Positions 34,505 through 42,989 of a stretch of 64,000 bases of DNA are shown here, in pieces (position 1 is the stretch's first letter; each line of letters opens with the position of its first letter). Origin of the DNA: Roseiarcus sp963765375 (GTDB taxonomy: Bacteria; Pseudomonadota; Alphaproteobacteria; Rhizobiales; Beijerinckiaceae); contig CAVXVZ010000008.1 of assembly GCA_963765375.1 (NCBI GenBank), forward strand, positions 124,001 to 188,000. Reading direction: 5' to 3'. The notes beneath the pieces are model-generated. The model ran no database searches and was not told the origin of the DNA. It worked only from the letters and a program-made list of their open reading frames with translations. Made by a program: the position numbers and the translations under genes.

Positions 34505-35422
34505 ATGAACGCCGCCGATCTTCTGGATTTTTCCCCCGAGGTCGCCGAAGCGCTCTCAGCCAAAAAGCCGATCGTCGCGCTCGAATCGACGATCATCACC
34601 CATGGCATGCCCTATCCGCGCAACGTCGAGACGGCGCTTTCCGTCGAGGAGGCGGCGCGAGAGATGGGGGCCGTTCCGGCGACGATCGCCGTCATCGACG
34701 GACGCTTCCGCGTCGGCCTCGACGGCCAGGAGATCGAGCGGCTTGGCGAGCTCACCGGCGGCGTCGTCAAGGCCTCTCGGCGCGACTTGGCGCTGGTAGC
34801 GGCGCGCAAGGGTTCGGCGGGCACCACGGTCGCAGCGACCATGTTCATCGCCTCCCTGGCGGGGCTTGAAGTCTTCGCCACCGGCGGCATTGGCGGCGTC
34901 CATCGCGGCGCCGAGGAGACGTTCGACATCTCGGCCGACCTGGTCGAGCTTTCCCGCACCCGCGTCGCCGTCGTCTGCGCCGGCGCCAAGTCGATCCTCG
35001 ACATCGGGAAGACGCTCGAATTCCTCGAAACTCAAGGGGTCGCGGTCGTTGGCTACCGCACCGACGAGTTTCCCGCCTTTTACGCCCGCTCGTCCGGATT
35101 CAAGCTCGAGCACCGATGTGACGGGCTCCACGATCTTGCCCGGATGATCCGGCTCCAGCGCGAGATCGGCCCCGGCGGCCTCCTGATCGCGAACCCAATT
35201 CCTGAGGATCACGCGCTCGAACAGGCTGCGATCGAGGAGCGCATCGCCGAAGCGGTGGCGGAAGCAAAATCGCAGGGCGTGGGCAAGAAGGAAGCGACGC
35301 CGTTCCTGCTCAAGCGCGTCGTCGAACTGACCGAAGGCAAGAGCCTTGAGGCCAATATCGCGCTGATCAGGAACAACGCCATGCTCGCCGCCCAGGCCGC
35401 GGGGGAATTGGCGAGATTGTGA
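34505..35422 (+). CDS. psuG: Pseudouridine-5'-phosphate glycosidase
   Basis: A 305-residue enzyme that splits pseudouridine 5'-phosphate into uracil and ribose 5-phosphate, reversibly. Residues equivalent to the E. coli catalytic set are present: Glu27 in VALESTIITHGMPYP, Lys89 in GGVVKASRRD, Asp145 in FDISADLVEL and Lys162 in CAGAKSILDIG. The manganese-binding and trimer segments GGIGGVHRGAEETFD are intact, as is the C-terminal LEANIALIRNNAMLAA. The matching kinase is 6.6 kb away at 42028 instead of adjacent. The last 80 bases are duplicated at 36199. Confidence 0.95.
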   Translation: MNAADLLDFSPEVAEALSAKKPIVALESTIITHGMPYPRNVETALSVEEAAREMGAVPATIAVIDGRFRVGLDGQEIERLGELTGGVVKASRRDLALVAARKGSAGTTVAATMFIASLAGLEVFATGGIGGVHRGAEETFDISADLVELSRTRVAVVCAGAKSILDIGKTLEFLETQGVAVVGYRTDEFPAFYARSSGFKLEHRCDGLHDLARMIRLQREIGPGGLLIANPIPEDHALEQAAIEERIAEAVAEAKSQGVGKKEATPFLLKRVVELTEGKSLEANIALIRNNAMLAAQAAGELARL

Positions 35423-35613
35423 CAGTTGGTTCGATTCGCAGTACAAAGGCAGCACACAGTCACGCGTGCTCAGTGGCAGAGGCGGATCCTCACCGATGGC
35501 CATCTTCAGCGGCAGAGCAAGTTCTCCCGACTCTGCAAAGCCTTCTGGTTAGCTTCCTGATAATATGACCCGTGACGGCGCCGGGGTGTCGTCCATGATA
35601 TGATGCAGCTCCG

Positions 35614-36189
35614 ATGAGCCTCGCCGTCAACCAACCCATGACGCTCGCCGAGTTCCTCGCCTGGGAGGAACGACGGCCGCTGCGTTACGAGTTCGACGGC
35701 CTGCGTCCCGTCGCGATGACCGGCGGCACGCGCGCGCACGCAGCCATTCAGGCCAATCTCGCCATTTCGATCGGCGGTCGGCTGCGCGGCGGACCCTGCC
35801 GGTTCTATGGGAGCGACCTAAAAATCCGCACCGGCGACGATCACATTCGCTACCCGGACGGATTCATCGCCTGCAGCCTGGGCGAAAGGACAAACACCGT
35901 AGTCTCCGATCCGGTGGTTATTTTCGAAGTCCTGAGCCCGGCGACGGCTGCGGTGGATCGGATCGTCAAGGCGCGGGAATATCAGGCGACGCCGTCAGTG
36001 CGCCGCTACGTCATGCTGGAGCAGGACCGTATTGGCGCGACCGTCTACGCCCGCGCTGGCGACGGCTGGAGCCACGACATCCTGATTACGGATTCGATCC
36101 TCGCCCTCCCCAAGGTCGGCGCCGAACTGCCGCTGGCCGAGCTCTACGAGGGCCTTGCCTTCGCGCCAGAGGAAGACTTCGACCGTTAG
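35614..36189 (+). CDS. Uma2 family (DUF820) endonuclease-like protein
   Basis: A 191-residue PD-(D/E)XK-fold protein: MTLAEFLAWEERRPLRYEFD at the start (Glu in the first helix region), then IRYPDGFIACSLGERTN with the active-site Asp, and VVIFEVLSPATAAVDRIVK with Glu and the distant Lys. Its biological role is unknown. The gene lies between the true 3' end of psuG and a duplicate of that end, so it probably arrived with a duplication or insertion. Confidence 0.88.
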   Translation: MSLAVNQPMTLAEFLAWEERRPLRYEFDGLRPVAMTGGTRAHAAIQANLAISIGGRLRGGPCRFYGSDLKIRTGDDHIRYPDGFIACSLGERTNTVVSDPVVIFEVLSPATAAVDRIVKAREYQATPSVRRYVMLEQDRIGATVYARAGDGWSHDILITDSILALPKVGAELPLAELYEGLAFAPEEDFDR

Positions 36190-36198
36190 TCACACGTA

Positions 36199-36278
36199 TG
36201 CTCGAAGGCAATATTGCGCTGATCAGGAATAACGCCATGCTCGCCGCCCAGGCAGCGGCGGAACTCGCGAAGCTGTGA
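36199..36278 (+). pseudogene. Duplicate of the psuG 3' end
   Basis: It encodes LEGNIALIRNNAMLAAQAAA then ELAKL and a TGA, almost the same as the end of psuG (35344-35422) with several silent changes. There is no start or upstream part. It marks the far border of the inserted Uma2 block. Confidence 0.9.
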
Positions 36279-36320
36279 GGGGCGAAGTCAGGCGCGCGCG
36301 GCGCTCGAGAATGGGCGCCC

Positions 36321-38291
36321 TTACGCCGGCGCGATCGATGCGACGGCGAGGCCGAGCTGGCGGCGGTCTTCTCCGAGACCCAGCTCATGCGGCGATGCCG
36401 GATCGCGAATTCTGATGCTGATTTCGACCGAGTCATCCGCGCCGCGAGGCGGTAGCGCCACCGTCACGACGCCGCCGGGAGCGGGGCCCCGCCGGATTTC
36501 GGCCGCGTCGGGAAACTGAAAACGGCCAGGCGCTTCGGACCCGGCCTGGACCTCGAAGACGACCGGCCCGCCGGCGCTGAAAACCTGGGCGACGTCGATT
36601 GCGACGGCGTCGACCGCCCCGCCTCCCCCGCCCGGCCGACGGAACCGGAGACGGGACTCCGCGCCGACCGTCCATCGTCCGAAGCCTTCCGGCGCGCCCC
36701 ACCCGGTCCACGCCATGAGATCGCTCTCCGAGCCGCCGAGGGGCAGCGGACGGTCGAGCGTCGGGAGCCGCGCCGCGACCTCGGACGGCCGGAGCGCTTC
36801 GATCTGGTCGGCTCGCACCCCGAGCTGGCGAAGGTCAGCGAACGCCAGTCGTTCATCTGGGGTGAACAGGCCGTCCAGGCGCAGCCACAACACGGCCAGA
36901 GCGCCCGCCTCGCCGTCCGTCCGCGGCGCCAGCCGACCGCTCGCGACGAAGACCTCCGCGTCCGGAGCGCTTCGGAAAGCCAGGGTCTCGACCTCGCCGC
37001 CGGCCCACGCCCGCGCCGTCAACCGGCTGCGAAGCTCAGGAAGAACCGTAAGCCGCATCCGCATTTGAAACGGCTCGCCGGCTTTTCCGAGCGCGACGGG
37101 GACGCAGAACACGCAGATGTCCGCGTCCGTCCATCGCCATCCGTCCTCCGGAAATGACCAACCCTCGAGAAAGACGATTGTGTCGGGGAACGCGAACCTC
37201 CCCGTGAGATCGGTTCCGGGTGGACTCAGAGGCTGGCCTTCGAGCGCGAGCGCGACGGCGCGCTCTGGTTTGAGAGTGCGACCGATCGCATCGCGCAGAA
37301 AACCGCGCGCCTTGCGGCCATTCGCGCGCGCTTTGCGATCGAACGACGACGACGCCGGTAGGCCGCGCAAGCAAATCTCGCGATTCTGCAACAAGCCTCG
37401 CCACGTTGGCGCGGCCCCGAGAAACTTAAAAGCGCCCGGCGGCGGCGGTCGCCCGGTTATCGCCTGCGTTGTTGCGAGCGCCTTTCGCATCCAGTGGTCG
37501 AGTTGGTGCTGATGCGCGAGCCGATGAAACAGCCGCCAATCCCACTCTTCGGGCGGGACGAGGCGAAAGAGGAGATCGAGGTCGGCGACCCATTCATTGC
37601 GCTGCTCGATGTCGTCGTTGAACGCATGACACAGCAGAATGAACAAGTGATCGGTCGCAGAGGCGATCGAAACCGGCCTGCCCTCAAGGCTGGCGGCCAG
37701 CGCGCGCTCCAGCACCCCGTCCGCGTGCGCGGGAGTTGCGATCGACGCGGTTGGCCGCCAATGGAGATCGACGCTGGTCCCACTCGAATTCCAAAAGTTA
37801 AATCCATTGTAACGGTTCAGGTCGGCGTCCGAGAACGCCGCCCCAACCGGTCCGCTCCAGCCCGACGCATTGAGGAGCGCCATGCCCGCGCGAGCCGAAG
37901 ACCGCTGGACGAGCAGGTCGAAATCGCCCATGGGCCGAGTCCCGACCGCCTTGGGAAAGCGGGCCATCAGAGCCGCTCCCTTGATGAGGACGAAATCGAC
38001 GCCCGCGCCTTCGAGCATGTCGAGGACCGGCATGAGCTTCCTGCGGCGAAGCGCGCCAGAAAGCCAGATATGCTTTGCCTGTCCGCCGATCCACGCCAGT
38101 TTCTGGTCGGAAAGGCCGAGCCGCTTCATGTTCGCATGCAGGAGCGGCGTGAGGCGCAATTCCCGCCCTTCCATCCGCTCTGCATCGGCGAATCGCCGCC
38201 ATTTGCCGAAAGCCTCGACCGCGCGACGGTCGTCTCTCAGGCAGGCTTCGAGCAGCCAGCGGGCGCGATCGGTGAGCGGGAGACCGTTCAT
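36321..38291 (-). CDS. Nucleotidyltransferase family protein with C-terminal beta-rich region
   Basis: A 656-residue protein, last gene of a five-gene minus-strand operon. Residues about 40-330 form a DUF2204/NTP_transf_5-like domain: VLIKGAALMARFPKAVGTRP then MGDFDLLV, with the metal-binding Asp123 and Asp125. Such genes accompany HPr-kinase-like proteins in several peptide and polysaccharide clusters (for example lasso peptide loci). The rest (about 380-656) is rich in beta segments and may bind a carrier or glycan; I do not recognise it. The ATG overlaps the glycosyltransferase stop (38288-38291); an upstream extension exists but overlaps that gene. Confidence 0.8.
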   Translation of the reverse strand: MNGLPLTDRARWLLEACLRDDRRAVEAFGKWRRFADAERMEGRELRLTPLLHANMKRLGLSDQKLAWIGGQAKHIWLSGALRRRKLMPVLDMLEGAGVDFVLIKGAALMARFPKAVGTRPMGDFDLLVQRSSARAGMALLNASGWSGPVGAAFSDADLNRYNGFNFWNSSGTSVDLHWRPTASIATPAHADGVLERALAASLEGRPVSIASATDHLFILLCHAFNDDIEQRNEWVADLDLLFRLVPPEEWDWRLFHRLAHQHQLDHWMRKALATTQAITGRPPPPGAFKFLGAAPTWRGLLQNREICLRGLPASSSFDRKARANGRKARGFLRDAIGRTLKPERAVALALEGQPLSPPGTDLTGRFAFPDTIVFLEGWSFPEDGWRWTDADICVFCVPVALGKAGEPFQMRMRLTVLPELRSRLTARAWAGGEVETLAFRSAPDAEVFVASGRLAPRTDGEAGALAVLWLRLDGLFTPDERLAFADLRQLGVRADQIEALRPSEVAARLPTLDRPLPLGGSESDLMAWTGWGAPEGFGRWTVGAESRLRFRRPGGGGGAVDAVAIDVAQVFSAGGPVVFEVQAGSEAPGRFQFPDAAEIRRGPAPGGVVTVALPPRGADDSVEISIRIRDPASPHELGLGEDRRQLGLAVASIAPA

Positions 38292-38980
38292 GACGCGCCC
38301 ACCCGCGACCTGCGCCGCGCGTCCAGAAACGCCTTCATCGTCAGCAGATAATCGCGGCGCTGCCGTCGCCGATCCAACCGCCCCATGTTTTGCGCGTGAA
38401 GGCGGCGTCGGCAGACGACATCCTCTTCCAGTCGCCATCGGAAACCTTCGCCGACTGCGCGAGCGTACCAGGCGAGAAAATCGGCGTTGCGCCGTGCGGG
38501 ATCAAATCCACTCAAGCGGTTGAAAGCGGCCCTGCGGATAAGCATGCCGTTCTTGGTGAAGGCCGGCTCGGGCCGATCCGGGACGAGCAGCCGCGACCGT
38601 TCATCCTCCGGGAGATCCGGGCTCGGAAAGGTTTCCATGAAGCCGAAGACCGCGTCGAGTTCCGAATCCGCCGCCAGCGCTTGCGTCTGCCGCGCGAGCT
38701 TTCCTGGCGTCCACAAGTCGTCGGCGTCGATGAAGGCGAGTGCGTCGCCCGTCGCCTCGCCGGCGGCGCGGTTGAGAGCGGCGCCCACTCCCGAATTCGG
38801 CTGCCGGATCAGAACAAGCCGGGTCCCGAAACCCTCCAGGACCGCGGCAGACCGATCCGTCGACCCGTCGTCGACGGCGATGATCTCGTGCGGCGCCGGA
38901 CGCTGGTCCAGCACCGACTGCACCGCCTCCCCGACATAGGAGGCTGCGTTCCAACAGGCGAGAAGGACGGAGACGCGCAT
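38288..38980 (-). CDS. Family 2 glycosyltransferase (second in operon)
   Basis: A 230-residue GT-A enzyme starting MRVSVLLACWNAASYVGEAV. AVDDGSTDRS and AFIDADDLWTPGK (DXD) bind the nucleotide sugar and metal. The remainder follows the usual acceptor half. It ends in an ATGA overlap with the nucleotidyltransferase gene, and its start is 13 bases from the stop of the preceding glycosyltransferase. It is 30-40% similar in layout to its neighbour and likely adds a different sugar. No membrane helix, so cytoplasmic. Confidence 0.88.
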   Translation of the reverse strand: MRVSVLLACWNAASYVGEAVQSVLDQRPAPHEIIAVDDGSTDRSAAVLEGFGTRLVLIRQPNSGVGAALNRAAGEATGDALAFIDADDLWTPGKLARQTQALAADSELDAVFGFMETFPSPDLPEDERSRLLVPDRPEPAFTKNGMLIRRAAFNRLSGFDPARRNADFLAWYARAVGEGFRWRLEEDVVCRRRLHAQNMGRLDRRRQRRDYLLTMKAFLDARRRSRVGAS

Positions 38981-38993
38981 CAGAGGCCCCGCG

Positions 38994-39674
38994 TCACCCG
39001 CGACGGCGCAGAACAGCCGCGCGCAAGGTCGAGAGCAAGTCGCTTGAGTTGCGCGCAGCCGCTCGGGACTGGTTTGCGCCATGCATGCGATAGATCAGGG
39101 TGGCGGCGTCGATGCGAAGGATGCTCGCGCCGGCCTCGCTCAGACGAAGGTAGAGGTCCAGATCTTCCGCGTAGCCGCGCTCGCTCCGCATGCCTCCGAG
39201 GGCGAGCCAGCAAGGCCGGCGGATCATGAGCGCGCGGACCAGGAACGGCGCCTGACCCCCTCCGGCGCGGCTGAGCCGTTCGTCGTCACTTGCCCCGGGC
39301 TCGACAAGCAGTCGAAAAGCGCCGCAGATGACATCGGCCTCGGGGTTCGCGCTCCAGGCGTGGAGCAAGGCGGCATTGCGTTCGGGCAGCCAGACATCAT
39401 CATGGTCGAGGAACGCCAGCGCTTCGCAGCGCGCGCGCTGCGCCCCGGCGTTGCGCGCCGCGGCGGCGCCTGCGCCCGGTCGCCGGATCAAAACGACATC
39501 CGGATGCTCGCGACGAACGATGTCCGCGCCCTCGTCCGACGAACCGTCGTCGACGACGATAATCTCGTCGGCCGGGAGCGTCTGGCTCTTCACGCTGCGC
39601 AACGCCTCGGAAAGAAAACGCGGCCCGCTGTGAACCGGTACGATCACGCTGATGCTGGTCGGGGCGGCGCTCAC
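38994..39674 (-). CDS. Family 2 glycosyltransferase (first in operon)
   Basis: A 226-residue GT-A enzyme, MSAAPTSISVIVPVHSGPRF. VVDDGSSDEGAD and AFLDHDDVWLPER (HDD in place of DXD) form the donor site; RGYAEDLDLYLRLSEAGA supplies the ED catalytic motif. It starts one base after the HPr-kinase-like gene stop. It is probably cytoplasmic and coupled translationally within the operon. Confidence 0.88.
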   Translation of the reverse strand: MSAAPTSISVIVPVHSGPRFLSEALRSVKSQTLPADEIIVVDDGSSDEGADIVRREHPDVVLIRRPGAGAAAARNAGAQRARCEALAFLDHDDVWLPERNAALLHAWSANPEADVICGAFRLLVEPGASDDERLSRAGGGQAPFLVRALMIRRPCWLALGGMRSERGYAEDLDLYLRLSEAGASILRIDAATLIYRMHGANQSRAAARNSSDLLSTLRAAVLRRRG

Positions 39675-39675
39675 C

Positions 39676-40695
39676 TCAGGACGCCTTCAGTGCGGCGAGC
39701 GCGTCCTCGATCCGCGGCCCCGGGTCAAACCGGAAGACCGGCGCCGCGGTCACGAGGCGCAACAACTTGCGCAGCCGCGGTTCCCTGGCGCCCGGGGTTG
39801 CGATGAATGTGTTGGCCGCCATCGCGGCCAGAACCTTCGAGCGCCGGATCGGGCCGAAGTCGGGCGCGGGATGACCGCTTCGCTCGAGAAAGAGAACCCG
39901 TTCGAGCCGGGCCGGGCCCCCGCGCAATTGGGGGAAGCCCCGCAGGCTCAGCTCGTGGCGCCGTTCCTCGAAGTCGTGCGAAATGGCCGTGCACGCTCCC
40001 GCAAGGTTCGGAAAGCGGTGAACCATGTCGTCGCGCAGCCGCGCAGTCGCGAATAGCGGCGCCACGGCGGGCGCCTCTTCGCGGGTGTCGACCAGGACGT
40101 AGTCGTCTCCGATAAAGCGCCAGCCGGCGCTGAGGCCCGCAAGGCTGAGCGTGGTCTTGCCTGCGCGCCCGGGGCCCGCAAACAGGATCGCCCGATCCTC
40201 GAGGGCGAGCGCGGCGGCGTGAACGGCGAGCCAGGAGGAATCGTCAAACATCGCCTGGAGCGCGGGAAGGAAGGGACGCGAGCGCTCCCAGGCCTTGATC
40301 GCGCTTTTCTCGGCGACCCAACACACCGCGCGCCGGCTCGGCCGATCAACGACATAGAGAGATGGCGAATGCCGGCCCATCCAGAGACAATAGCGCTCGG
40401 CGCTCTCCACGAGACGCATATCCGGCTCGCTGGCGCTGAAACCGGGCAAGGGAAGCGGCTCGCTCCCCGCAGCGGCCACGACGAAAAGGGACCAGGACGC
40501 GCGCTCAGTCGCGGGGGCCGGATAGAAGGCGTTGGCGAACAGCGCTTGGAGGTCGTGGTCCGCGAAGTGAATCGCGATCGTCAGCGGGCCGACTTCGACG
40601 ACGCGGCTTGCCGCGAACGGCCGATCCGCCGTCGCGCGGACGAGATCCGAGACGGCTGCTTCGGCAATGGCGCCGCCCCGTTTCGCCTCGATCAT
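39676..40695 (-). CDS. HPr-kinase-like P-loop protein (HprK-related kinase A type)
   Basis: A 339-residue protein. The C-terminal half from about residue 150 has the HPr kinase/phosphorylase core: WLAVHAAALALEDRAILFAG then PGRAGKTTLSLAGLSAGWRF with the P-loop at 174-181, and FIGDDYVLVD as the following acidic motif. The N-terminal half is specific to this group. True HprK controls sugar transport, but this subfamily is found beside PqqD-like chaperones and may phosphorylate a sugar or peptide substrate. It lies one base downstream of the PqqD gene. Confidence 0.85.
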   Translation of the reverse strand: MIEAKRGGAIAEAAVSDLVRATADRPFAASRVVEVGPLTIAIHFADHDLQALFANAFYPAPATERASWSLFVVAAAGSEPLPLPGFSASEPDMRLVESAERYCLWMGRHSPSLYVVDRPSRRAVCWVAEKSAIKAWERSRPFLPALQAMFDDSSWLAVHAAALALEDRAILFAGPGRAGKTTLSLAGLSAGWRFIGDDYVLVDTREEAPAVAPLFATARLRDDMVHRFPNLAGACTAISHDFEERRHELSLRGFPQLRGGPARLERVLFLERSGHPAPDFGPIRRSKVLAAMAANTFIATPGAREPRLRKLLRLVTAAPVFRFDPGPRIEDALAALKAS

Positions 40696-40696
40696 G

Positions 40697-41122
40697 TCAG
40701 CCGCGCGACCCGTCCGAAGGTTGGACGAAGGGCCAACCGGCAGGCGAGGCTTCGTGGATCGGATCGACCAGCAGAAGGCCCTGTAGATCGTCGAATTTCT
40801 GCATCGACGGTGGCGCGAATTGAGCGACGGAGACTGGGTCCGGCTTGGCGGGACGGTCCGTCTCAGCCAGGAGGCCCTCGCTGCGCAATTCCGCGATGAA
40901 CCGGGCGATCGCCGCCGCCCCGTCGTTGTCGGCTCTCGACGCCGCGATGAACTGCCGCCCGGTATGCCCGGCGACCAGGGCGTTCCAGATGTCGGGGCCC
41001 GAGCCGTCGAGGCTATAAAAGAAACCTGATGCTAAATTAGCGACGACCATTTCATCGCCGAAATTCTCGAAAATGACTTCCGGGCCGGAAGCGGAGAAAA
41101 CCAGATCGATCGGGTCGGACAT
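40697..41122 (-). CDS. PqqD family peptide chaperone of an HPr-rel-A-type system
   Basis: A 141-residue protein whose residues about 10-90 show the PqqD winged-helix fold: EVIFENFGDEMVVANLASG then FYSLDGSGPDIWNALVAGHT, followed by IARFIAELRSEGLLAE. PqqD-like domains hold the leader of a ribosomal peptide for modifying enzymes. It is the first gene of a five-gene operon with HPr-kinase-like, two glycosyltransferase and nucleotidyltransferase genes. I found no obvious precursor peptide beside it. The C-terminal 50 residues are an extra tail. Confidence 0.85.
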   Translation of the reverse strand: MSDPIDLVFSASGPEVIFENFGDEMVVANLASGFFYSLDGSGPDIWNALVAGHTGRQFIAASRADNDGAAAIARFIAELRSEGLLAETDRPAKPDPVSVAQFAPPSMQKFDDLQGLLLVDPIHEASPAGWPFVQPSDGSRG

Positions 41123-41327
41123 GCGCCCCTTGGAATTTCTTGAGTCAGCCGCTCGCTGCTGCAGGAAGGGCGATATTTGATCCTTGTGTCAAGTGGGCGG
41201 CGTGGCTCGCCTCGGCGCGTCACTGTCAGATGCTATTCTCGCGCAGTGGCGAATCACGCCCTTCGCCTGCGCCGCCCGCCGACTCGCGAGCGCGTGGGCG
41301 CGCGGCCGAGAGGCAGGCGAGCGCAGC

Positions 41328-41978
41328 ATGACGGTAGGAAACCTTCCGCGCTTTGACATCGCGGCGTTAAAGCGGGTGGCCGGCGCAGCCTTCGCGCGCG
41401 GCGAGGCGTATCACCGCGACGGGCGGGTCGAGCTCCTCGCGGTCGAGCCCGGGCGGGTGCTTGCAGAGGTCTCGGGGTCGGAGGACTATCACGTCAGACT
41501 GGTCCGGAAAGGCGAGGCATTTGGCGGCGAATGCGCATGTCCCGCTTTCGAGGACTTCGGCTTCTGCAAGCACATGGTCGCGACCGCGCTGGCCGCCAAT
41601 CAGTCAGCCGTCGAATTCGTGCCGGACGCGGGCGCGTTCGGGCGCATCCGCGCCTATCTCACGGCCAAACCGCACGATCAGCAATTCGACGCGGCTTGGG
41701 CGATGACGCGAAAGCATCGCGTCTCGCGGACTGTAAAAGAGGGCCTCGCGCGCGTCAGCGAAGCCGACCATCCGCGCGAGGCCTTGGAGGCCTACGCCGA
41801 GCGCGTCGACGAGCTCGCGAAAGCGGGCGGCGACCCGGCCTATTCGGAGGCCGCGGGCCTCGTCGCGCGCATGAGGCGCCTGCGCGCCCCGGCCGAACAG
41901 GCGGCATATATCGCCGCCCTCAAGGAGCGCTTCCGCCGGAAGCGCAATTTCATGAAGATCTTGGAGGGAGGCGAATAG
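41328..41978 (+). CDS. SWIM zinc-finger protein
   Basis: A 216-residue protein with the SWIM zinc-binding pattern Cys69-x-Cys71...Cys80-x-His82 in ECACPAFEDFGFCKHMVATA. The N-terminal part (LPRFDIAALKRVAGAAFARG...YHRDGRV) is the usual start of bacterial SWIM proteins; the C-terminal half is helical and basic (RFRRKRNFMKILEGGE). SWIM domains bind DNA or proteins; a role in nucleic-acid metabolism is likely but unspecified. I choose the internal ATG at 41328 because the 48 codons before it have no family similarity. Confidence 0.85.
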   Translation: MTVGNLPRFDIAALKRVAGAAFARGEAYHRDGRVELLAVEPGRVLAEVSGSEDYHVRLVRKGEAFGGECACPAFEDFGFCKHMVATALAANQSAVEFVPDAGAFGRIRAYLTAKPHDQQFDAAWAMTRKHRVSRTVKEGLARVSEADHPREALEAYAERVDELAKAGGDPAYSEAAGLVARMRRLRAPAEQAAYIAALKERFRRKRNFMKILEGGE

Positions 41979-42027
41979 GCCCCTGCAGCCCCGCCGCGCC
42001 TGCGCGAATCGCGCTGACCGCGCTCCT

Positions 42028-42942
42028 GTGACTCAGCCGTCACGGATTCTCGTCATCGGCGACGTGATGACGGACGTGATCGTGCGTCCTGAAGGTCCGC
42101 TCGCGAAGGGCTCCGACCGGCGCGCGAGGATTGCGTTCCGGCCCGGCGGCTCGGCCGCCAATCAGGCGGCGTGGCTCGCTTCGTTCGGCGTCCAGGTCGA
42201 CTTCGTCGCCCGCGTCGGCTTGGCCGATGTCGAGAGCGAGATGGCGCGGCTGGCGGCTCACGGCGTGACGCCGCATCTCTTCGGCGATCCCGCCCATGAG
42301 ACCGGGCGGCTCGTCGCGCTCATCGACCCGGACGGCGAGCGCAGCTTCCTCACCGACCGCGGCGCGAACGAGGCGCTCGAAGCCGGCGACATCCCCGGCG
42401 CGCTGATCGCCGGCGCGGCGCTCATCCATCTCTCCGGGTATTCCTTCTTCGCGCCTTCGCCGCGAGCGGCGGTCCTCGACGTGATGCGCCGCGCGGGAGC
42501 GAGGCCGGTCAGCGTCGATCCGGCGTCGGCGGAATTCCTGCGCGAAGTCGGGGCGGAGAATTTTCTCAAGTGGACGCGGGGCGCCGCGATCCTGTTCCCC
42601 AATGCCGAGGAAGCCGCGGTCCTCGCCGACTCGGACGATCCTGAAACCCAGTGCGCGCGGCTGGCGGCGCTCTTCCCGCTGGTCGTCGTCAAGCGCGGCG
42701 CGGCGGGATGTGAAGCCGCGGCGGGCGCGCGGCGCTGGCGGGCCGAAGCGCCGAAGGTCGAGGCGATCGACGCCACCGGCGCGGGCGACGCTTTCGTCGC
42801 CGCCTTTCTCGCAGCGCGCCTCGCAAAGCCCGACGTGCAGATCGGGTTGGAGCGCGCCGTCGCCGCCGGCGCGCTCGCTTCGACAATCATTGGCGGAAGA
42901 CCAAATGCAAAAGGCGCCGTTCGTTCAATCGCACGAGACTGA
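42028..42942 (+). CDS. psuK: PfkB family carbohydrate kinase, probable pseudouridine kinase
   Basis: A 304-residue ribokinase-fold enzyme. FRPGGSAANQAAWLASFGVQ is the first PfkB signature and IDATGAGDAFVAAFLAARLA the second, with the catalytic Asp in GAGD. It starts with GTG. In many genomes a PfkB kinase accompanies psuG and makes pseudouridine 5'-phosphate, its substrate. Presence of psuG 6.6 kb upstream on the same strand favours this, though adenosine or sugar kinases look similar, so the symbol is provisional. Confidence 0.7.
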   Translation: MTQPSRILVIGDVMTDVIVRPEGPLAKGSDRRARIAFRPGGSAANQAAWLASFGVQVDFVARVGLADVESEMARLAAHGVTPHLFGDPAHETGRLVALIDPDGERSFLTDRGANEALEAGDIPGALIAGAALIHLSGYSFFAPSPRAAVLDVMRRAGARPVSVDPASAEFLREVGAENFLKWTRGAAILFPNAEEAAVLADSDDPETQCARLAALFPLVVVKRGAAGCEAAAGARRWRAEAPKVEAIDATGAGDAFVAAFLAARLAKPDVQIGLERAVAAGALASTIIGGRPNAKGAVRSIARD

Positions 42943-42989
42943 AGCGCGGGCCTTGCGCGCGAACGCTCGAAGTCGTGGGACCCAGCGCG

